Below, piece by piece: positions 17,272-26,010 of a stretch of 64,000 nucleotides of DNA. Numbering within the stretch: position 1 is the first letter of the stretch; each line of letters opens with the position of its first letter. Position numbers and translations under genes: made by a program. A model generated the notes under the pieces. It searched no databases. It was not told where the DNA came from and worked only from the letters and a program-made list of their open reading frames with translations. Source of the stretch: Granulibacter bethesdensis (lineage in GTDB: Bacteria > Pseudomonadota > Alphaproteobacteria > Acetobacterales > Acetobacteraceae); NCBI RefSeq assembly GCF_001889525.1, contig NZ_CP018192.1, positions 2,074,501-2,138,500 of the forward strand, read 5' to 3'.

Positions 17272-18024
17272 AGCCGTCAGAGCCAATGATTCAGGCACAG
17301 GCAAAGCGCTGACTTCGCGGGTAAATTTCCGGCGGAAGGCATCGCCGAACTCCCGGAAACTTTCTGCAGGCACCAGAAAGCCTCCCGGCCCTCCGACGAC
17401 ATGGCTGGCATACCAGCCTTTCAGGGTCGTGGCCTCATCTCCCTCCAGAATAGGCAGACCGTTGATGGTCACGCCATCGCCAGCCAACATGTCCCGCATG
17501 GTGGGAACATCAGGGCTGCTGTTGCAATTGTCATGGCCATCGCCGGAAACATCAATCACGACGCGCTCCACCTGCGCCGGCATGGAGGGTAGGGTCTTGT
17601 CAGAAATCATCCGCAGGGCCTGCGCCATACAGGTGAAATCGCCTGGAACACGGGGCAGGATACGAATCCGGGCAGCCACTGCATTGGCATCCGCCTGACC
17701 GGTGATCAATGTCCATGGCACGGACAGAACGGGCCTGTCCGCCCATTCGACAACCGCCAGCAGCATAGAACGATGCCGCCCCGACAGCATCGCGGTCACA
17801 ACGGCGGGGTCTTCCAGAGCGCGGGCGATGCCCTCCATTTGCAGGACGTAGCGGCTGGTATCCATTGAGCCGGAGACATCCACCGCCAGCACCAGAGCCA
17901 GGTCGGCCTTGGGTGTTGCAGCATCCACAGACGGGGAGTGAGATGAGGACAACAGAGCCATGACCGCCAACACCGCACACGTCATCACCGGCCGCAGCAG
18001 GCCGGGAGATAAAAATCGTCTCAT
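17179..18024 (-). CDS. DUF1194 von Willebrand factor A-like exported protein
   Basis: This 281-residue protein has a signal peptide (about residues 10-35). A DUF1194/vWA domain opens with LALVLAVDVSGSMD, whose DxSxS is the metal-binding MIDAS motif. The second conserved segment, VVIDVSGDGHDNC, is also visible. Such domains bind proteins in a metal-dependent way; the partner is unknown. Its ATG overlaps the stop of the pentapeptide gene by four bases, so the two are translationally coupled. Its 3' end overlaps the convergent lipoprotein gene. Confidence 0.85.
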   Translation of the reverse strand: MRRFLSPGLLRPVMTCAVLAVMALLSSSHSPSVDAATPKADLALVLAVDVSGSMDTSRYVLQMEGIARALEDPAVVTAMLSGRHRSMLLAVVEWADRPVLSVPWTLITGQADANAVAARIRILPRVPGDFTCMAQALRMISDKTLPSMPAQVERVVIDVSGDGHDNCNSSPDVPTMRDMLAGDGVTINGLPILEGDEATTLKGWYASHVVGGPGGFLVPAESFREFGDAFRRKFTREVSALPVPESLALTALEKQKMVRGFGAGFHESLLAEQFSHRILHQ

Positions 18025-18863
18025 GGATACGCTACAGTCCGGAATTGCGCTGGCAGTCCCTTTGCTGAATCAAGACCACGCGCACCATCAAAATGCGCCC
18101 CCTCCAGATGAGCGCCGGAAAAATCCGCGCCTGTCACATCCGCACCCGAAAAATCGGCCCCGGCCAGATGGGCATGGCGCAGGGAAGTATGAATCAGTCG
18201 GGCCCCCTGGAAATGGGTAAATTCCAGAATCACGCCGTCGAGATTGGCACGGCTCAGATCGGCCCCATCCATCCGACAGCCTGAAAGATCGGTTGGAAAA
18301 GCTCCGATCATACGATTATCGAGTTGAAACTGCGCTCCGACGAGCTTCGCCCCGCGCCAATCCCCTCGATTCAGCCGCCCGATCAGCCGCGCTCCTGACA
18401 GATCAGCCCCATCAAATCGGGGGCTTTCCGATGCCAGCGGATCCAGGGTGGAGAATGCGGCCAGCATAAACAGGCTGGCCCCGCGTAAATCGGCATGGCT
18501 GAAGCGGGTGCGGGTGATGACGCTGTGATCCAGCACGGCCCCACGCAGATCGGCACCGCTGAGATTGGAATCCGTCAGGTTCACACCATACAGATTGCTA
18601 CCGGACAATTGGGCATGATGGAAATCCAGCCCTGACAGATCCAGCTCGAAAAGCACCCGGTTGTTCAGCTGTGCCGGATGGGCATCCGTGGCGCGCAGCA
18701 GCGCACGCACTATCTGCCGGACGGTTATGTCAGCCTGCAACGGGTCTCTGGAATTTTCAGGCAGGGAAGCGGCATGACAGGGCGGAGCAGACAGGAGCAT
18801 CACACCCAGCGCCAGGCAGACATTCAGGCCATATCTTGATAATCGACTTCTGCCCATTGCCAT
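18021..18863 (-). CDS. Exported pentapeptide-repeat protein
   Basis: This 280-residue protein has a signal peptide (LNVCLALGVMLLSAPPCHA) and then about 30 A(D/N)LxX repeats from residue 75 to the end (for example LSGADLRGAVLDHS, ADLSRANLDGVIL, ADFSGADVTGADFSGAHLEG). These fold as a right-handed quadrilateral beta helix. A secreted copy is not likely to be a gyrase protector. It is coupled by ATGA to the vWA gene, which suggests a two-protein periplasmic system. No catalytic residues are recognised. Confidence 0.85.
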   Translation of the reverse strand: MAMGRSRLSRYGLNVCLALGVMLLSAPPCHAASLPENSRDPLQADITVRQIVRALLRATDAHPAQLNNRVLFELDLSGLDFHHAQLSGSNLYGVNLTDSNLSGADLRGAVLDHSVITRTRFSHADLRGASLFMLAAFSTLDPLASESPRFDGADLSGARLIGRLNRGDWRGAKLVGAQFQLDNRMIGAFPTDLSGCRMDGADLSRANLDGVILEFTHFQGARLIHTSLRHAHLAGADFSGADVTGADFSGAHLEGAHFDGARGLDSAKGLPAQFRTVAYP

Positions 18864-18925
18864 TGTTCCGGTGGAAAGACGGCCAAGTCCGTCACCGACC
18901 CCAAAACCGGCGGGCCTGCCAATAG

Positions 18926-18958
18926 AAAAACCCGGCAGGAACAGCCTACCGGGTTTTT
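18926..18958 (-). terminator. Terminator hairpin after the small His/Lys-rich exported gene
   Basis: AAAAACCCGG pairs with CCGGGTTTTT, extended by AGG/CCT after one mismatch. It has T runs on both strands, so it can work in both directions. It lies 23 bases after the stop of the minus-strand gene upstream. Confidence 0.8.
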
Positions 18959-18980
18959 CGTGTTCTGATCCAGCGGCGTC

Positions 18981-19292
18981 TTACTTTGTAACGCCCGTGC
19001 TGGTGCCGGTGTCCGGAACGCCGGCAGCGGCCGGAGGCGTTGTACCAGCCGGAACATCGGCGACGCCCTTCTGGGCGGCCTGCAGGCTCTGCTGGTTCAG
19101 GCGATCAACTTCCGTTTCCTTGGCAGTGCCATACGTGCCGGCATGCTTGAAATCCTTGTGCGCATGGTGGGCGGCTGCCTTGGTATCACCATGCTTTGCA
19201 GCATCATGGGCTTGTGCAGGCAGACCCAGCATCGCCACACCGGCAGTCATGCCACCAGCAAAAATGAAAGCTTTCGTCAGACGATTCAGCAT
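18981..19292 (-). CDS. Small exported protein rich in Ala, His and Lys
   Basis: This 103-residue protein has a signal peptide (MLNRLTKAFIFAGGMTAGVAMLGLPAQA) followed by a His/Lys/Ala-rich segment (HDAAKHGDTKAAAHHAHKDFKHAG) and a Pro/Thr tail. AAGGAG lies eight bases before the ATG at 19292 and directly abuts another ATG at 19301, so the inner ATG is the real start. The His-rich part could bind metals, but this is only a suggestion. It is monocistronic with its own terminator. Confidence 0.65.
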   Translation of the reverse strand: MLNRLTKAFIFAGGMTAGVAMLGLPAQAHDAAKHGDTKAAAHHAHKDFKHAGTYGTAKETEVDRLNQQSLQAAQKGVADVPAGTTPPAAAGVPDTGTSTGVTK

Positions 19293-19713
19293 GGAAACCA
19301 TCTCCTTGTAAGCAACCGGTCAGAGAATCCGACAGGAAGAGAACCCGATCCTACAGGCCGGGAACATTTTCAGCCCATCCATTCCCAAGGTGCAATTGGC
19401 TACATTGAGCGGGACAGGAACGATCGTATCGCATAACGCAACGATCCCCCTTCTGTTGCAAGAGAATCACTGAAAGATTACGAAAGCCATTCCTGATATG
19501 CTTGCGCCCGGATGATGCACCCAAAGCACATCCCCAAAGGGACGGATCTGGTGGCGCGACTGCAACGGTGACAAGATAAGTCGGTACGCAGACAAGGGAT
19601 GTTCTCCACCCCGGTCAGGCGGAGTTGCGATGCAACGGCAGCTTCTCTATCTCTCGGTCTGCGGTCCGTGATGGGCTTGCGGCTTTTCCTTGGACTCATG
19701 CCGGTGAATGCTC
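19293..19713. other. Intergenic region upstream of ispH, 421 bases
   Basis: No gene is convincing here. It must hold the divergent promoters of ispH and the small exported gene. GATCGT and ACGATC form a weak inverted repeat near 19420-19450. A minus-strand frame at 19478-19699 encodes two CxxC pairs but has no ribosome site or family match. An untranslated leader or a small RNA cannot be excluded. Confidence 0.3.
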
Positions 19714-20673
19714 ATGACCGATAAACCCTCTCTGCGCATCCTGCTGGCTGGCCCGCGCGGCTTCTGCGCCGGTGTCGATCGCGCCATCCGCGTGGTGGAG
19801 GAAGCCCTGAAGCGCTATGGTGCGCCGGTTTATGTCCGTCATGAAATCGTCCATAACCGCTATGTGGTCGAAAGCCTTGAAAAGAAAGGCGCCATCTTCG
19901 TCGAGGAGCTGGAGGAAGTGCCGCCACATGCCCATGTGGTTTTCTCCGCCCATGGCGTCCCGAAATCCGTGCCCGCCGATGCCGAGGCGCGCGACCTGTC
20001 CTATCTTGATGCCACCTGCCCGCTGGTCAGCAAAGTGCATCGGGAAGCAGAGCGCCACTATGCCGGGGGCGGTCCCGATTCCCTGCATATCCTGATGATC
20101 GGCCATGCCGGACATCCGGAAGTGGTCGGCACCATGGGCCAGCTTCCCCCCGGCGCCATGACGCTGGTGCAGAATGCGGAAGAGGCTGAAGCTGTTCAGC
20201 CGCAGGATCCGCACAAGCTGGCCTTTATCACCCAGACGACCCTGTCCGTGGATGATACGGCCGAGATCGTCGCCGTGCTGCGCCGCCGCTTCCCGGATAT
20301 CGAGGGGCCGAAGCGCGAGGATATCTGCTACGCCACCACCAACCGACAGGCTGCCGTCAAGGCAATTGCCGAGGATTCCGATCTGGTGCTGGTCATCGGC
20401 AGCCCCAACTCCTCCAACAGCCAGCGCCTGCGGGAGGTGGCGGAACGCGCCGGTGCGCCGCGCGCTATTCTGCTGCCCAATGCCAGCGCGCTGGACTGGA
20501 CCGTATTGAACGACGTCAACTGCGTCGGGATCAGCGCCGGGGCCTCCGCTCCTGAACTGCTGGTTGACGAGCTACTGGACCGGCTGAGCGAACGCTATCA
20601 TCTGGATATTGAGGAACGCCGCGTAACCCGTGAGGATGTGGTGTTCAAGCTGCCCGCGCCACTGTGCGACTGA
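19714..20673 (+). CDS. ispH: 4-hydroxy-3-methylbut-2-enyl diphosphate reductase
   Basis: IspH makes isopentenyl and dimethylallyl diphosphate, the last step of the MEP isoprenoid pathway. The three Fe-S cysteines are visible: Cys18 ([12 protein letters not shown]), Cys102 ([11 protein letters not shown]) and Cys205 (ICYATTNRQ). The substrate-binding [11 protein letters not shown] is also present. The length of 319 residues is usual. ATG 19708 is an alternative start two codons earlier. A 20-base palindrome follows before thrB. Confidence 0.97.
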   Translation: MTDKPSLRILLAGPRGFCAGVDRAIRVVEEALKRYGAPVYVRHEIVHNRYVVESLEKKGAIFVEELEEVPPHAHVVFSAHGVPKSVPADAEARDLSYLDATCPLVSKVHREAERHYAGGGPDSLHILMIGHAGHPEVVGTMGQLPPGAMTLVQNAEEAEAVQPQDPHKLAFITQTTLSVDDTAEIVAVLRRRFPDIEGPKREDICYATTNRQAAVKAIAEDSDLVLVIGSPNSSNSQRLREVAERAGAPRAILLPNASALDWTVLNDVNCVGISAGASAPELLVDELLDRLSERYHLDIEERRVTREDVVFKLPAPLCD

Positions 20674-20712
20674 ACGACGCCTATTCCAGCCAACATTAAA
20701 TTCTTCTCCTGA

Positions 20713-20732
20713 GGGTATGGCATGCCATACCC
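20713..20732. repeat. Perfect 20-base palindrome between ispH and thrB
   Basis: The site GGGTATGGCATGCCATACCC is self-complementary. It lies 40 bases after the ispH stop and 45 bases before the thrB start. There is no T run directly after it, only a loose pyrimidine tract. It could be a weak terminator for ispH or a protein-binding site for thrB. Confidence 0.5.
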
Positions 20733-20776
20733 TGTACCCTTCTTATTTCTCTCCTGTTACAGGCCGCACCGCACCC

Positions 20777-21736
20777 ATGGCCGTCTATACTGAAGTCACC
20801 GATGAGGCGCTGGCCGCGTTTCTGGCTGAATACGATATCGGCACTGCCGTGGCCTTTCGCGGAATCGCGGAAGGGGTAGAGAACAGCAATTACGTGCTGC
20901 GTACCACAGGCGGCGACTACATCCTGACGCTGTACGAAAAGCGGGTGGATCCGAACGATCTGCCATGGTTCCTGGGGCTGATGGAGCATCTTGCCGCACG
21001 CGGCATCACGTGCCCGCAGCCGGTGCGGGGCCGAGATGGGCAGGCTCTGCGCATGCTCTGTGGCCGTCACGCCGCCATAACCGGCTTCCTGCCTGGCGTT
21101 TGGCCGCGCAAGGTGCAGGGAGCACATTGTCATCCGGTCGGAGAGGTATTGGCGAAACTGCATGAAGCCGGAGCCGATTATACGCCGACTCGTCCCAATG
21201 CGCTGGGGCCTGAAGGCTGGCCTCCCCTTCTGGCCATCTGCCGCAGCCGTGCCGATGAAATCTCCCCCGGTCTGGGCGAGGAACTACAGAAGGCGCTGGA
21301 CCGCGTGCTGGCGGCATGGCCGTCTGATCTGCTGACCGGTCATATCCATGCCGATCTGTTTCCCGACAATGTGTTTTTTCTGGATGACAGGCTTTCGGGC
21401 GTGATCGACTTTTATTTTGCCGCCACGGATGCTCTGGCATACGACATAGCCATTGCCCTGAACGCCTGGTGCTTCGAAAGCGATCATACCTACAATATCA
21501 CCAAAGGCAGCGCCCTGCTACGTGGCTATAATGCCATCCGTACGCTGACGGAGGCAGAAAAAGCGGCTTTACCGGTGCTTTGTCAGGGAGCCGCGCTGCG
21601 TTTCGCACTGACGCGTCTGTTCGACTGGCTGAACACACCTCCGGGTGCCATGGTGACGCGCAAAGACCCGATGGATTACGTATATCGCCTGCGTTTCCAT
21701 CTCTCTGCTCCCAATGCAGGTGCTTATGGCCTCTGA
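20777..21736 (+). CDS. thrB: Homoserine kinase (ThrB type II, APH fold)
   Basis: This 319-residue enzyme phosphorylates homoserine in threonine synthesis. It is the aminoglycoside-phosphotransferase-like form found in alphaproteobacteria and Pseudomonas. The phosphate-transfer motif [11 protein letters not shown] and the metal-binding IDFYFA (Asp) are visible. [22 protein letters not shown] is the family N-terminus and supports the ATG at 20777. Its end overlaps rnhA by 11 bases, as commonly seen for the thrB-rnhA pair. Confidence 0.95.
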   Translation: MAVYTEVTDEALAAFLAEYDIGTAVAFRGIAEGVENSNYVLRTTGGDYILTLYEKRVDPNDLPWFLGLMEHLAARGITCPQPVRGRDGQALRMLCGRHAAITGFLPGVWPRKVQGAHCHPVGEVLAKLHEAGADYTPTRPNALGPEGWPPLLAICRSRADEISPGLGEELQKALDRVLAAWPSDLLTGHIHADLFPDNVFFLDDRLSGVIDFYFAATDALAYDIAIALNAWCFESDHTYNITKGSALLRGYNAIRTLTEAEKAALPVLCQGAALRFALTRLFDWLNTPPGAMVTRKDPMDYVYRLRFHLSAPNAGAYGL

Positions 21737-22199
21737 CCAAACCACCATGGATACAATGCAGGGCGAGAGTAACATCGTCGAAATATGGACGGATGGGGGT
21801 TGCAAGCCCAATCCCGGTCCCGGTGGTTGGGCGGCGATCCTGCTCTATCGTGGCACCGAGAAGGAACTCTCCGGTTTCGACCCCGAGACCACTAATAACC
21901 GGATGGAGTTAACCGCCGCTGCCGCCGCGCTGGAGGCCCTGACCCGGCCCTGCAAGGTGGTGCTGAACACCGACAGCGAATATGTGCGCAACGGCATTAC
22001 CCGCTGGAAAGATGGCTGGGTGCGTCGTAACTGGCGCAATGCATCGGGGGATCCCGTCGCCAACATGGATCTGTGGCGACGCCTGCTGGATGCCGCGGCC
22101 CGCCATGAGATCGACTGGCGCTGGGTCCGGGGGCATGCCGGCAACCCGATGAACGAACGTGCCGATCAACTGGCTACCAGGGCCCGTATGGAAGGCTGA
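21726..22199 (+). CDS. rnhA: Ribonuclease HI
   Basis: This 157-residue enzyme removes RNA from RNA-DNA hybrids. The acidic catalytic residues are in [16 protein letters not shown] (Asp), [13 protein letters not shown] (Glu), LNTDSEYV (Asp) and [11 protein letters not shown] (Asp), and the handle [11 protein letters not shown] is present. It is translated from within the end of thrB. With rnhB at 2.3 kb, the window holds both RNase H types. Confidence 0.97.
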   Translation: MASDQTTMDTMQGESNIVEIWTDGGCKPNPGPGGWAAILLYRGTEKELSGFDPETTNNRMELTAAAAALEALTRPCKVVLNTDSEYVRNGITRWKDGWVRRNWRNASGDPVANMDLWRRLLDAAARHEIDWRWVRGHAGNPMNERADQLATRARMEG

Positions 22200-22208
22200 T
22201 CGCAGCGG

Positions 22209-22691
22209 CTACAGCATCGCCAGAATTTGCTCGGCCCGGCTGACATCGAAGCCACCCGGTGGTTCAATGGCCAGATGGGTGACAACCCCCTTCTCCACCA
22301 CCATCGCAAAACGCTGGCTGCGCACGCCGAATCCCCGTGCCGTCAGGTCCAGCTCCAGCCCCAGCGCCCGGGTCAGCACGGCACTGCCATCGGCAAGCAT
22401 CAGGATACGCTCCTCAACGCCCTGCTCTCTGGCCCATGCGCCCATCACGAACGGATCATTGACGGACAGGCAGGCAATGATATCGACGCCCTTCTGCTGA
22501 AAGGCTTCAAGGGCATTGAGATAACCGGGCAAGTGTTTCGCGCTGCATGTCGGCGTAAAAGCACCCGGCACGGCGAACAGAACCACTTTCTTATCCGCAA
22601 GCAGCGTTCCAGTCTCCACTTCCTTGGGACCGTCCGGCGTCGAGGCCATGACTTTGATGGCCGGAAAGACATCACCCGTTTTGATCGTCAT
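22209..22691 (-). CDS. Peroxiredoxin (Prx5/AhpC-TSA group)
   Basis: This 160-residue protein reduces peroxides with Cys49 in VPGAFTPTCSAKHLPGY, the PxxxTxxC motif of Prx5-type enzymes. A second cysteine lies at residue 74 (IIACLSVND). In this family the start is usually MTIKxGD, so I chose the ATG at 22691; ATGs at 22709 and 22715 would add a few residues. It converges with rnhA, nine bases away. Confidence 0.92.
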   Translation of the reverse strand: MTIKTGDVFPAIKVMASTPDGPKEVETGTLLADKKVVLFAVPGAFTPTCSAKHLPGYLNALEAFQQKGVDIIACLSVNDPFVMGAWAREQGVEERILMLADGSAVLTRALGLELDLTARGFGVRSQRFAMVVEKGVVTHLAIEPPGGFDVSRAEQILAML

Positions 22692-22917
22692 GCCTGCTTT
22701 CAATCCCATGGTCATTGATCGATGCGACAAGAAATCCCGACGGCCCTTGGCCTGCCGAATCCCTGTTTTACGTCCGGTCTACAGAAGCGCAGAAGCAGCC
22801 TGTCTGCCAGCAAAATCGGCTCCAGCCCAGTTCGGGCAGACAGTCTGGGCTGATTGATGAATAGCATATCTTAACCTGTCGCTTGCAGGATCGGCCAAGA
22901 TTGACAATCTATAGGGC

Positions 22918-23532
22918 ATGAAAGACGAACAGCCCTCCCCTGATGACAACACCGCGCCATCCGTCGCGACAGCGGATACGCTTTCTTTGGCCGGACAGCT
23001 TCTGATCGCCATGCCCGGCATGGAGGATGAGCGCTTTACGCGGAGTGTGATCTATCTCTGCGCCCATTCCGGTGAGGGGGCGATGGGCATCATTATCAAC
23101 CGCCCGGTCGATAAGCCGCGTTTTGATGATCTGCTCAGTCAGCTGGATACGCCACCTTCGCCGCCAATCCGCCGGATTGAGGTCATGGAAGGCGGTCCCA
23201 TGGAAAGCGGACGTGGTTTTGTACTTCATACTGCTGATTGGTCGGGCGAAGGAACGTTGCCCGTTCAGAACGGCCTGTCGCTGACCGCCAGTCTGGATGT
23301 ACTGAAAGCCATCGCCACAGGCGACGGGCCGAGTCATGGTTTTCTGGCACTGGGCTATGCCAGTTGGACCGCAGGACAGCTTGAGCGTGAATTGCAACAG
23401 AATGCATGGCTGTCCGCGCCAGCCAACCAGACGCTGATTTTCGAGACCGGTCCGGGGGACAGATGGAAAGGAGCCATGGCCCAGCTGAAAATTGATCCGA
23501 ACCTGCTCTCTACCGAGGCCGGGCACGCCTGA
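22918..23532 (+). CDS. YqgE/AlgH family protein (DUF179)
   Basis: This 204-residue protein has the DUF179 core: GQLLIAMPGMEDERFTRSVIYLCAHSGEGAMGIIINRP. The second conserved part, VMEGGPMESGRGFVLH, is about 60 residues further. The family is linked to transcriptional or envelope regulation, but its biochemical role is unsettled. The stop codon lies inside an 18-base tandem duplication. The gene is monocistronic. Confidence 0.9.
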   Translation: MKDEQPSPDDNTAPSVATADTLSLAGQLLIAMPGMEDERFTRSVIYLCAHSGEGAMGIIINRPVDKPRFDDLLSQLDTPPSPPIRRIEVMEGGPMESGRGFVLHTADWSGEGTLPVQNGLSLTASLDVLKAIATGDGPSHGFLALGYASWTAGQLERELQQNAWLSAPANQTLIFETGPGDRWKGAMAQLKIDPNLLSTEAGHA

Positions 23533-23553
23533 AGTGCCGGGCGCGCCTGAAGT
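23518..23553 (+). repeat. 18-base tandem duplication across the yqgE stop codon
   Basis: Two copies of an 18-base unit (GCCGGGCRCGCCTGAAGT, R=A then G) lie head to tail with one difference. Each contains TGA in the yqgE frame, so the gene has a second in-frame stop 18 bases after the first. Confidence 0.85.
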
Positions 23554-23579
23554 GATCATGGCGCAAAGCCAAAGCTCTT

Positions 23580-24446
23580 TTACCAGATGAAACGCGCCGT
23601 CATATAACGCGGGGCGTGCTCAGTCTGATTGAGGATTGAAACGGCACCCTCCTCCGGGCCATCGCTATGGGCGGCAACCTCCTGCCAATGGATGCCGCCC
23701 AGCACCCAGCACGCATCCAGCCCGACGGCACGGGCGCCTGCCATATCCGTGGCCAGCGAGTCCCCGATGGCCACGGCCTTTCCCCTCTCACAGTCAAGTG
23801 CAGCCATGACCGGCTCATAGACAGTCGCATCCGGCTTGCCGACGGAGCGCACGATTCCGCCAATCTCCGTATAGCGCCTGGCCAACGCACCGGCGCAGAG
23901 AATGGCGACGCCACCTTTGATGACTTTCATATCCGGATTGGCGCAGACCATCGGCAGCCCTGCCTCAAAACAGGCGGCAAGCTCGGCTTCGAACGGTTCG
24001 AGACTGGTTGGATCACGGTGATCATCCGGGCCGGTATTCAGACAGAATTCAGCCTGAGCGGGCGATGAGACCGGATCAAGCCCGCTGCCTTCCAAAAGGT
24101 TGCGATCCCGCTCCGGCCCCAGATGATAGACACGTCGGCCGAGAGCAGCGAAAAACGGATCATGCCGGGTCACAAGCAGGTCATGGGTGACCTCTCCGCT
24201 GGTCACGATCCCGTCATACAGATCATCCTTCACCCCCAGCATACGAAGTGCCGCGGCGGCAGAAGCGGCCCGCCGCGGAGCATTGGACAGCAGCACGATC
24301 CGCTTGCCGGCCTGCTTCAGGCGGCTCAATGCCTCCAGTGCTCCCGGATAAGGGGCCAGACCATCATGGATCACACCCCAGAGATCGACGATAAACCCCT
24401 GATAGCGCTCTGCCAGCGGCGCGATTCCGTCCAGATACAGCGTCAC
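23580..24446 (-). CDS. HAD-superfamily hydrolase, TIGR01459 type
   Basis: This 288-residue protein has HAD motif I in FIVDLWGVIHDG and motif II in VLLSNAPRR. Motif III/IV is GKAVAIGDSLATDMAGARAVG. This is the class IIA-like (NagD-like) group named TIGR01459, found mainly in alphaproteobacteria. It is probably a phosphatase for a small phosphorylated molecule; the substrate is unknown. Its ATG overlaps the pyrD stop by four bases, indicating coupled translation with pyrD. Confidence 0.88.
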   Translation of the reverse strand: MTLYLDGIAPLAERYQGFIVDLWGVIHDGLAPYPGALEALSRLKQAGKRIVLLSNAPRRAASAAAALRMLGVKDDLYDGIVTSGEVTHDLLVTRHDPFFAALGRRVYHLGPERDRNLLEGSGLDPVSSPAQAEFCLNTGPDDHRDPTSLEPFEAELAACFEAGLPMVCANPDMKVIKGGVAILCAGALARRYTEIGGIVRSVGKPDATVYEPVMAALDCERGKAVAIGDSLATDMAGARAVGLDACWVLGGIHWQEVAAHSDGPEEGAVSILNQTEHAPRYMTARFIW

Positions 24447-25519
24447 AGAACCATACCCTGCAAGGCTTTACCTCTGGCTGCGGCAATATCCCGATAGCCT
24501 CGTTCCTCCAGCAATGCCTGCGTTTCCTTCAGGATACGCGGCAACAGAGACGGCCCCTGCAAGGCAAAAGCGGAATAAAGCTGCACCATGGTCGCTCCAT
24601 GCTCGATCTTGGCGAGCAGATCGGCACCACTGGCAACCCCCCCGCATCCCACCAGCGTCAGACGACCGGGGGCCAATTGTTCGCTCAGCAGCGCGGCACG
24701 GCCCAGCATTCTGGTCGAGGCTGCCAGCAAAGGTCTGCCGGATAAACCGCCCGCCTCCTCCGCATACGGGCTGCGCAACCCTTCGGGACGGGCAATCGTC
24801 GTATTGGAGATGATCAGACCATCAACCCCGGCCGCGATACAGCATCGCACCACCCCCTCCAGCCCTTCATCAGACAGGTCGGGCGCGATCTTGACCAGCA
24901 GAGGTGGCCTCTGCGGCACGGCACGGGTGATGGAGGCCAGAATAGCGGCCAGTTTTTCCTCTCCCTGCAGATCTCGCAAACCGGGCGTATTGGGGGAGGA
25001 AATATTGATGGTGATCGTATCGGCATAAGGGGCGACTGCTGCTGCCAGGTCGGCGTAATCAGTCTCCGGTTTGGCCCCTTCCTTGTTGATGCCGATATTC
25101 GCACCGATCGGCGCCGGATGGTGCTTCAATCGCTTCAGGCGGTCCAGAAAAACCGCAATCCCGTCATTGTTGAAACCCATCCGATTGATAACCGCCTGAT
25201 CTTCGCACAGGCGAAATAAACGCGGGCGTGGATTGCCTGATTGCGGACGTGGGGTGACAGTCCCGGCCTCCACCCAGGCAAAACCCAGACGCAGCAGCGG
25301 CAGGACGGCACGGGCGTTTTTATCAAATCCTGCCGCCAGACCCAGTGGATGGGCAAAACGCTGGCCGAATGCGGACACAGCCAGCCGCGTATCATCCGGC
25401 ATGCTCTGCCGCCCGGCCAGACCAAGCGACAGGACACTCAGCCCCCATTCATGGGCATGCTCCGCATCCATGCGACGCAATGCTGCAAATCCGGCCCGGC
25501 GGAGAAGATCAGTCAACAT
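24443..25519 (-). CDS. pyrD: Dihydroorotate dehydrogenase (quinone, class 2)
   Basis: This 358-residue membrane-associated flavoenzyme oxidises dihydroorotate to orotate with ubiquinone. The N-terminal amphipathic helix (MLTDLLRRAGFAALRRMDAE) is the class 2 membrane anchor. GLAAGFDKN and GFAWVEAGTVTPRPQ belong to the FMN site. The catalytic serine is in NISSPNTPGLRDLQ. GCGGVASGADLL binds the FMN phosphate. Confidence 0.96.
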   Translation of the reverse strand: MLTDLLRRAGFAALRRMDAEHAHEWGLSVLSLGLAGRQSMPDDTRLAVSAFGQRFAHPLGLAAGFDKNARAVLPLLRLGFAWVEAGTVTPRPQSGNPRPRLFRLCEDQAVINRMGFNNDGIAVFLDRLKRLKHHPAPIGANIGINKEGAKPETDYADLAAAVAPYADTITINISSPNTPGLRDLQGEEKLAAILASITRAVPQRPPLLVKIAPDLSDEGLEGVVRCCIAAGVDGLIISNTTIARPEGLRSPYAEEAGGLSGRPLLAASTRMLGRAALLSEQLAPGRLTLVGCGGVASGADLLAKIEHGATMVQLYSAFALQGPSLLPRILKETQALLEERGYRDIAAARGKALQGMVL

Positions 25520-25674
25520 GATCCGCTTCTGCCGGAAAGCGGCCTGTCAGGAAAGAGGGACATGCGGCAACGTTGCCCGCCCAGCCAGAAGATCGTTTGC
25601 ATCCCATGTCTGATGGGATGTTTTCATCATTCACACCCTTGCATTGAACAGCATAGAAGTGGCTATTCAGCGGC

Positions 25675-25911
25675 ATGAGCAAGGCCTCTTCCTTTGTCTA
25701 TGACGAACCCTATCTGGAAACCTGCTGCCGTTCCGCGCTCCACCGGCTGAGCCTGAGCGGAGCAGCGGGGCGACCGGACGGGCTGAAGGACGGGGCCTGT
25801 CTCCATCGCCTGCAGGCGATGGGCCTGGCCCAGCAGGAAAAAGATGGACAGTTTCGGATCACTCACGCAGGCGTCACCCGGCATAATAGTGAAGTGCTGA
25901 AACGACGCTGA
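25675..25911 (+). CDS. Small conserved-looking protein, winged-helix-like
   Basis: This 78-residue soluble protein carries a pattern seen in short winged-helix-like proteins of acetic acid bacteria: LHRLQAMGLAQQEKDGQFRITHAGVTRH, in which a helix is followed by a beta wing. No signal peptide is seen. It has codon use like its neighbours. DNA binding is possible but unproven. It lies between pyrD (divergent) and the LexA-fold regulator. Confidence 0.55.
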   Translation: MSKASSFVYDEPYLETCCRSALHRLSLSGAAGRPDGLKDGACLHRLQAMGLAQQEKDGQFRITHAGVTRHNSEVLKRR

Positions 25912-26010
25912 CTGTGATGCGTTCTGATTTTTATCAGTAACCGGATTTTCGAATTCTCTCTCCAGACCCAAATCTGGGGGAATATCCCTGTCCAGAGCAG
26001 GACTTCCTAC

